NCBI GenBank assembly: GCA_958510825.1
Contig: OY294051.1
Coordinates: 4,216,001-4,280,000, forward strand
Length of the DNA: 64,000 bases
Direction of reading: 5' to 3'
DNA from: Brachypterus glaber
Lineage: Eukaryota > Arthropoda > Insecta > Coleoptera > Kateretidae
Positions within the stretch are counted from its first letter, which is position 1. Every line of letters starts with the position of its first letter. The translations under genes were made by a program, and so were the position numbers. This document shows positions 58,148 through 64,000 of this stretch, piece after piece. The notes beneath the pieces are model-generated. The model was not told the origin of the DNA. It was given only the letters and a program-made list of their open reading frames with translations, and ran no database searches.

Positions 58148-58665
58148 CAGGATCATTCAGAAATAAGTTCGAGAAATTTAAGAGGTGGTTCTACGTTAAA
58201 AAATATGAAATGAGCCCTAAGCGGGCTACTACCCTCCTAAGGGAACATCTAAAAAGTGGTTTTTATTTAATATTTTTGGAACCCTATAAACCATAGTAAC
58301 GATTTTTTGCACATACCTTAGCATTGATAAAGGCTATTATTTAATGTAATTTTAATTTAGTAATTTTAACCAGGGACGTGCAAAATGGGGGGGGCTATGT
58401 CACTTTTTTGCCCCAAACTTTTTTATCCGTAGATTTTTTGACATTTTCTCAATAAAATATTATTCTTTAATTAAAAATACATAAAAAAGGTACTCTTTAT
58501 GTAATACCGTTTTCTAGAAAATTGCAGGCAGTTTCACATTCTACGCATCACACATTGGGACTAAAAAAGCACCAATAAAAATTTCAATACTGCAGGGTAA
58601 TTTTACATTAAAAACTACTAAAAAAACTATATATTTTAATTTTCGAATAAGTTTAACTAACCCTG
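58148..58665. mobile_element. MITE family A, diverged and shortened copy
   Basis: TACAGGATCATTCAG start, AACCCTGTA end, and inner phrases GAAATGAGCCCTAAG and GCCCCAAACTTTTTTAT shared with the other copies. Confidence 0.5.
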
Positions 58666-60508
58666 TATAATAAAATTATTATGAACGGATATTGCAACAA
58701 AAAAAATTGCAGTTTAATCCTCTAAGTATAATTCTATAATATCCTTGACCTAAGTTTTATATTAGAAAGTTTTTCCCGAGGTTTTTCCAATGCACTTACA
58801 GCTGTGCTAGTAAAACATTTTTTGTAACTTATACTTATCAAACAGCTGTTTCTTGTTTATCTTTATTTAAATATTGTATATTTACTATGCAGGGTTTTTT
58901 ATTGACTTCTTATTTGTCATTATTAGTTTTCCACGAGGTTTTCCAGACATATTTTTTTCTAAGTTACCCTATTTTCACTCTGTCTGGTGGCGTTTTTAAA
59001 GTGATGCTTGAACTCCCTGTATGTTTTACTACCATCAGACATAGAACAGAATTAAAGACTCCAACAAAAGAACGCGCCAAGTCACAAATTAAATTAGGTT
59101 GCTTTAACCGTGCGCGTGTATAGTAAACTCGACCTAAAAAGTTAAATTGGCATAAAAAATAATTTATTTTTATAATTATCAAGCTAACAATGAATCCATT
59201 GTTCAATAATGAAAAGTTGCCAATGTTAAGAATAACGCTGTACAACAAAATTTGTTTTTTTTTTTATACCAAGGTTTAAAAATGCTGATTATAGTACACT
59301 TAGTTACAGTAGCGAGGGCTCCTTTTAAAATTTGCAAGTGCCACAAAACAAGTTATTCAATATTTTATAGAAATTTTATACAAATATGTGTTTGATTTTG
59401 ATTTGAACATTTTTTGAGCGTGCGGAAAAAAGCATTTTTACCTTAATTTTTGTTATTTTTTTTCCTCAAAATTATTTTCTTTTAAATTAAATTTATTCAA
59501 AATTCTCTAAATTTTTTCAATCAATTTTTTTCTTCAAGACATTATTCTGAAATTTGTATTTTTTTTTTGTTCAAATTTCTTCTGCGAAAAATATTTTTCT
59601 CAATTTTAAATAAATAATTTATTTCCTCAATTTTTTTATTTGCTTATAAAATAGACTTGTTTTTGTGATTTTCTTAAATCTTTTTTTTTTTGGCTTTACC
59701 TTTATTATCTATTACGTATGAACGTTATTTTACACAATCTTAATTACAATTACCTTCGATTTCGACTTTTTAATTATCTATCACGGTGAACTGGAACAAA
59801 CATTTAGTTTAACCTCTTCAGGGACGAATTTTTTGTTTAAATTAATTTAGTAGCAAAAGTGAAAAATGGTTTTTATTGTCAAAACAAGTAAACAACTGAA
59901 GATGTGTGACTCTTGTCCATTGGATGTTACTTGTGGTTGGAAACAAAGCAAATGGCAACAGCTATAGCTACTGAGCAATAAGGAATTTGGTGATTTTCAT
60001 TTTGCGGAGTTTATTTTTAAACGTACACATATGTGCCTATGTCCCTGAAGAGGTTAACGTCTTGCCAACTACGATTTTTTTTCATAAACTTTTTTAAAAC
60101 CAATAATAATAAAAAACAATCGTTCGGTTAATTTTTGTGTTGTGCAAATTTTTGCAGAAGTGCAAAAAAAAACAAGACATGAAAACATTTAGAAATCATA
60201 TTTTCGTTAAAAATGAGGAAGCAATTTAGCACAAAATTTTATAGAAACTTTTTATCTCATAAAATATATTTTCTAAATTATATTTTTAATGATTCGTATT
60301 TTTTGCACTTTTGCACAAATTTTAATTTGCACAAAATGGTTTTCAGTTACATATTAAATTTATCATAAAAACAAATACAGGAAAAAAAAAATCAGTCGGC
60401 AAGAAGTTGAACTTTGTTCTAGCTCACTGTGTTATATATTTATAGATAAGAATCAGTACTTTCAAAACCGTATATAATGTTTTAGTTTTTTATTTTTCAC
60501 TTCAGTTG
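58666..60508. other. Upstream region of gene 2, no gene recognised
   Basis: T-rich runs at 59440-59700. Frames at 58887-59248 overlap on both strands and show no domain. Confidence 0.45.
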
Positions 60509-60516
60509 TATAAAAG
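60509..60516 (+). promoter_or_regulatory. TATA box of the unrecognised gene
   Basis: A perfect TATAAAAG lies 62 nt upstream of the ATG at 60578. With a start about 30 nt downstream (near 60540), the 5'UTR would be roughly 40 nt. Confidence 0.6.
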
Positions 60517-60577
60517 TTGTTCGGCAAACTCGGACACCGATCCGGTCTTTTTAGTGAAAAATTTTAAATTCGTGTAA

Positions 60578-63459
60578 ATGGAAGGTTAGTTTTTTTCTAC
60601 TTAAATCATTAATTTCAATAAAACAGAAAAAATTGAAAGACAATAAAAAGAATTTTAAAATATTCTATGCATGCGTTTTAATAAGAAAAAAAAATGTGCA
60701 CACAGTGTTTGCGTGATTTTATATGAAACCGCGAGAAACGCAAAAAATACAGTTTTTTTCTTTTTAATTTCCAACTTATTTAATTTTTTTTTTTTGCTTT
60801 TTAAATACAATAATATTAATTTGCGCGGCAATATGACCAATATGTAAAGCCATCTAGATGGCTTTGATATTATCTTATTTATATTTGGGTAAGAATGTAC
60901 TATATCGAAAAAAGTATTGTTTTTCGGCACCAGATTTTTACTTTCGTGCGACCATTTCTAATATACATTCCAATATCCAATATATATTCCAATATACATA
61001 TAATAGTATACATTCCAAAAAACAATTTTTCAAGTCCGTCAGTCAAAGAACTACAGGGCATACCATTTGACAGATCAAAAGCAAACTTTAAAACTAAGAT
61101 TTTTAGGGGATTGCTCGGGGGGTTTTCTTAGTTTTTCCTTACTCCCAGAAATAAGGGTAATGACAAAAATCGAAAAAAAAAATTGATTTAAAAAAAAAAT
61201 CTGTCTGTCGGTCGGTCTGTGTCCGGGAAATTTGTGACCACGTTAACTCACGATAACTCAAGAACGCTTCGGGCTAAAGACTTCAAATTTGGACCACAGG
61301 TTGATTATCCAAAGTTCTAGGCTGGGATTGTTTTTTGTAAAAATCGGGTTGGGATAAGGGGGTAAAATGGGGTAAAAACATTTTTTTTAAACATTTTTTT
61401 CCAATTTATTTTTAGTTTTACGAAAAAAGAAACTTTTTTTGAAAATTTTTTTTTTGAAAAACTGATTTTTTTTTGTTTTTGATTTTAATGAATCTAGGCC
61501 TATAGGGGAAAGTATAATTTTGTTGGCAGCAGTATTTCTTTTAATTCCATTTATTTTTAAAAATTAATTTGAGTACATACATTTTTTAATGTTAATTTTT
61601 CTTCTAAATTTCAGAGCGTGAAAAACAACCGATCAAAAAAGTAGTGCTTACGGCTGACCATGCAGCTGGGCACCGACTCTCTCACCCAATCAGCGCCGGC
61701 CCTTGCATTGGCCACCTCTTGCCGCTGGGCGAAACGTCGGTTGATGAGGCCTATATGCCCCCCGTGGGACGGTGGGGCTGCGAATGGCCCAGTTGACTCG
61801 AACCTGGAAATGGTTGGGTCACAGCTAAGAAAGGGCCCGTCCTAGGGCCCAAGAAGCCCCCGAGACGCGGGGGTGGAATCACTATTCGTTGCAAAAATGT
61901 CAACGAGCTGATCGAAAGAACCCAGACCGAGGGGCCCTGGCCCGTCGATCATCCGCTGCCGTTGCCGAGGTGGGACAGGAAGCCATGTACACCATACAAG
62001 TAGGTATACTGATTTTTTGGAAGTCTTGCCTTAGTAAAAAAAATTGAAAAAATTCTAGCGGGTTTTATACCATATTGGAAAAACGGTAGGCATTGAAAAT
62101 GTATTATGGGCATTTCATTGACGATTGCGATATCAACAAGGAATTCTTTATTTTATTCTTACTTAATGGTAACGCCTATGGCCTACGTGAGAAAAATCCC
62201 GACAAAAATCGTGACAATTGTGACAAAATCGTGATAAATCGTGAGGAAAATCCCAACAAAAATCGTGACAATTGTGATAAAATAGTGAGAAATCATGAGG
62301 AAAATCCCAACAAAAATCGTAATAAATGTGATAAAATCGCTTTTTTACCTTGTATATGATAAAAAAATTGTCTGTCGGTCTGTCGTGAAATTTTTTGAGC
62401 ACAGTTACTTAAGAACGCTTTACATTACATTTTGTTTAACCTCGTACTATTCTACTTAATTAAGCATCCCCTAAGTCCAGGACTTGTGTGGGCTAGTAGT
62501 AGAGGGAACCACCGGCTTTAATTGACTTTCGAACCAATTTATAGGGAGTGTCCGCTTCACTTACGCCTTCGCCAAATTTCAATTATTAATTAACTGAAAA
62601 AGGCAAATCGGCGCCGGTGAGAATCGAACTCACGCTATTTGTGTAGTAAACTCGTCAAGTACGACGCGGTAGTCCACTACACCAATCCTCCCATGCACCA
62701 ATCCTCCCATGAAGTTAGAGACTTAAAATTTAGACCATAAGTTTGTTACAAAAAACTCTATAATACACGGAAAAAAAAATTATAGCTAGGAGCGCTATAA
62801 CACACATACCAAGCAAATTATAATCGCTTATTATATAAATACAAGGCTTTCTCTTACAATTATGGCAGTCAGTGTAAAAATTTATATGAAATACTTTAAT
62901 TGTTTAGTGAATAATAAAATATAACAAATAGTATGGCATTTATAGCTTAAATAGATTTAATTATTGTCCGTGCTAATAATTTTTATAATATAATAAAATT
63001 TCTGTAAATTTATAATAGTGCCTGTAATAAATATAATCGTGTCTGTAATATATATAATCGTTTCCAATTTATTTTTAACATTATTAGTTATTGTGTCCCT
63101 TATAATCTATAGCTTAAATCACTATAATTTGCCACTGTTACCAAATATCTTATAATGTATAGCGCAGAGCCCACTAATTTCTTTCCGTGTACTGGGATTT
63201 TTTTGTTGAGAAAATTGGGGTGGGACAAGGCGGTAAAAAACATTATTTTTTTTTAATAAAATTATTTTTTTAAAATTTTGATTTTTGCTTACAGGTTGAA
63301 GAACATTCGTGAATTTGAAAATCTGGCTACTTGGATAGAAATGCACCTGCAAAAACTTCTGGAAGATCAGAATTACAATACGGTCGGCAACTTTTTAACA
63401 TTCACCAAGGCATATAAAGCGGATGGTAACAATAACAACTTATTGGAGTTCTTTCAAAA
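60578..63459 (+). CDS. Unrecognised gene, 5' part, three exons with one in-frame TGA; continues past the window
   Basis: Coding exons 60578-60584, 61615-61999 and 63295-63459. ATG GAA G joins AG CGT GAA through GTTAGT donor and TTTCAG acceptor. The second junction is phase 2 (AA|G) with GTAGGT and TTACAG. The third exon ends at a GTAAGT donor, so more exons lie to the right. Exon 2 is GC-rich and open for 385 nt in one frame except TGA at 61794-61796 (codon 63). Before it: EEREKQPIKKVVLTADHAAG; after it: GGGITIRCKNVNELIERTQ and PWPVDHPLPLPRWDRKP. Exon 3 encodes FENLATWIEMHLQKLLEDQ and YNTVGNFLTFTKAYKADG, helical and charged. I do not recognise the family. The TGA may be a sequence error, a null allele, a pseudogene mutation or readthrough. 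Confidence 0.55.
62185..62345 (+). repeat. 54-bp tandem repeat (gene 2, intron 2)
   Basis: Nearly three units; each could encode ENPNKNRDNCDKIVINRE. It lies in the intron between exons 2 and 3, so coding use is unlikely. Confidence 0.7.
62421..62692 (-). mobile_element. tRNA-derived SINE, second full copy (gene 2, intron 2)
   Basis: Reverse-complement copy of the SINE at 34586-34889 with the same A/B boxes, body and TAATG tail. A 16-bp segment (CACCAATCCTCCCATG) is tandemly doubled at its 5' edge. It interrupts a repeat containing the phrase GAACGCTT. Confidence 0.78.
62766..63189 (+). mobile_element. MITE family B, intact copy (gene 2, intron 2)
   Basis: Same element and orientation as 4914-5338, flanked by TA. 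It ends about 105 bp before the acceptor of exon 3. Confidence 0.8.
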
Positions 63460-63544
63460 GTAAGTATACATAAGAAAATAGCATTGCCCTGTTGTTAAAA
63501 TCCCATATGAATCATATGTAAACCACGCGTTAATGTAGAAAATA

Positions 63545-64000
63545 ACAATCTTTGATCACGTTTTTTTCACATTTTTCGACGTTTTATACCATTCCGAGTC
63601 GAAATCAGTAAAAAAAATTTTTGCGTCCGTCTTTCTGTCTGTCTGTAAACTCTCCAACTCCATTTCTACACGAGATATCGCCTTGCGGTTTTTTCATATT
63701 GTTTCTTATCGTATTCCGAAGAGCTGATTAGATTTTGGGGGTAAACGATTGGGGATAAGGGGGTAAAAATAGGGTAAAACTCCTGTTTTTAGCGTTTTTT
63801 GTTTATAATTAAGGCAATTATTATTGTATTTGGTTAATTTAGAACATATAAAAGATAATTTTAAATTGGTCAAAAAATGTTATAAACAACGTTTTCCTAA
63901 AACGCATTGTTTTCGAGATATTGGCGTTTAAAGCAGTAAAAGGTTTTTTTTAAGCATATCTCACATATTTATAACCCGATTTCAAAAAATTATATTTTAA
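63545..64000 (-). repeat. Repeat family E, copy 5, cut by the window edge (gene 2, intron 3)
   Basis: Same body (GTCGAAATCAGTAAAAAAAA, GGGGGTAAACGATTGGG, AAACGCATTGTTTTCGAGAT), starting after the hairpin end, just downstream of gene 2 exon 3. Confidence 0.65.

Noticed and set aside
61794..61796. Selenocysteine codon
   Set aside because: Nothing in the window shows a SECIS element, and many insects have lost selenoproteins; left only as a possibility to test.

Overview
The window is AT-rich animal DNA, most probably from an insect with a large, transposon-filled genome. A beetle is plausible, but the sequence does not prove the order. Two multi-exon genes can be supported. Almost everything else is transposon-derived: miniature inverted-repeat elements (MITEs), foldback palindromes, a tRNA-derived SINE, LINE 3' ends and decayed Tc1-type transposases.

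Gene 1 is a cytosolic Hsp70 on the minus strand, 41228 down to 21352. Nine coding exons join in frame into a 633-residue protein ending in EEVD. A non-coding first exon lies near 41126-41228, below a TATA-like box and a four-unit heat-shock element (41286-41305). The protein reads like the heat-inducible insect Hsp70/Hsp68 class, whose genes are usually intronless, yet this gene spans about 20 kb with nine introns. The introns hold a nested MITE pair (intron 1), a 2.1-kb element with ~710-bp inverted arms, a foldback element and a SINE (intron 3), a twice-interrupted repeat (intron 4), a Tc1 transposase fragment (intron 5) and other repeats. Just downstream lies a tandem copy of the last exon and 3'UTR, deleted and split by a small inverted-repeat element.

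Gene 2 starts on the plus strand at 60578, behind a perfect TATAAAAG box, and runs off the right edge. Three exons (60578-60584, 61615-61999, 63295-63459) splice in one frame, but exon 2 has one in-frame TGA at codon 63. I do not recognise the product.

Layout: 1-20260 repeats, with an apparently misjoined 200-N gap at 13927-14126; 20262-21020 damaged duplicate of the Hsp70 3' end; 21352-41305 Hsp70 and promoter; 41310-60500 repeats, a LINE remnant, microsatellites and a GC-rich foldback element; 60509-64000 gene 2 with SINE and MITE insertions in its second intron. Several insertions can be dated relative to each other because one element interrupts another, with target duplications of TA or 8 bp.
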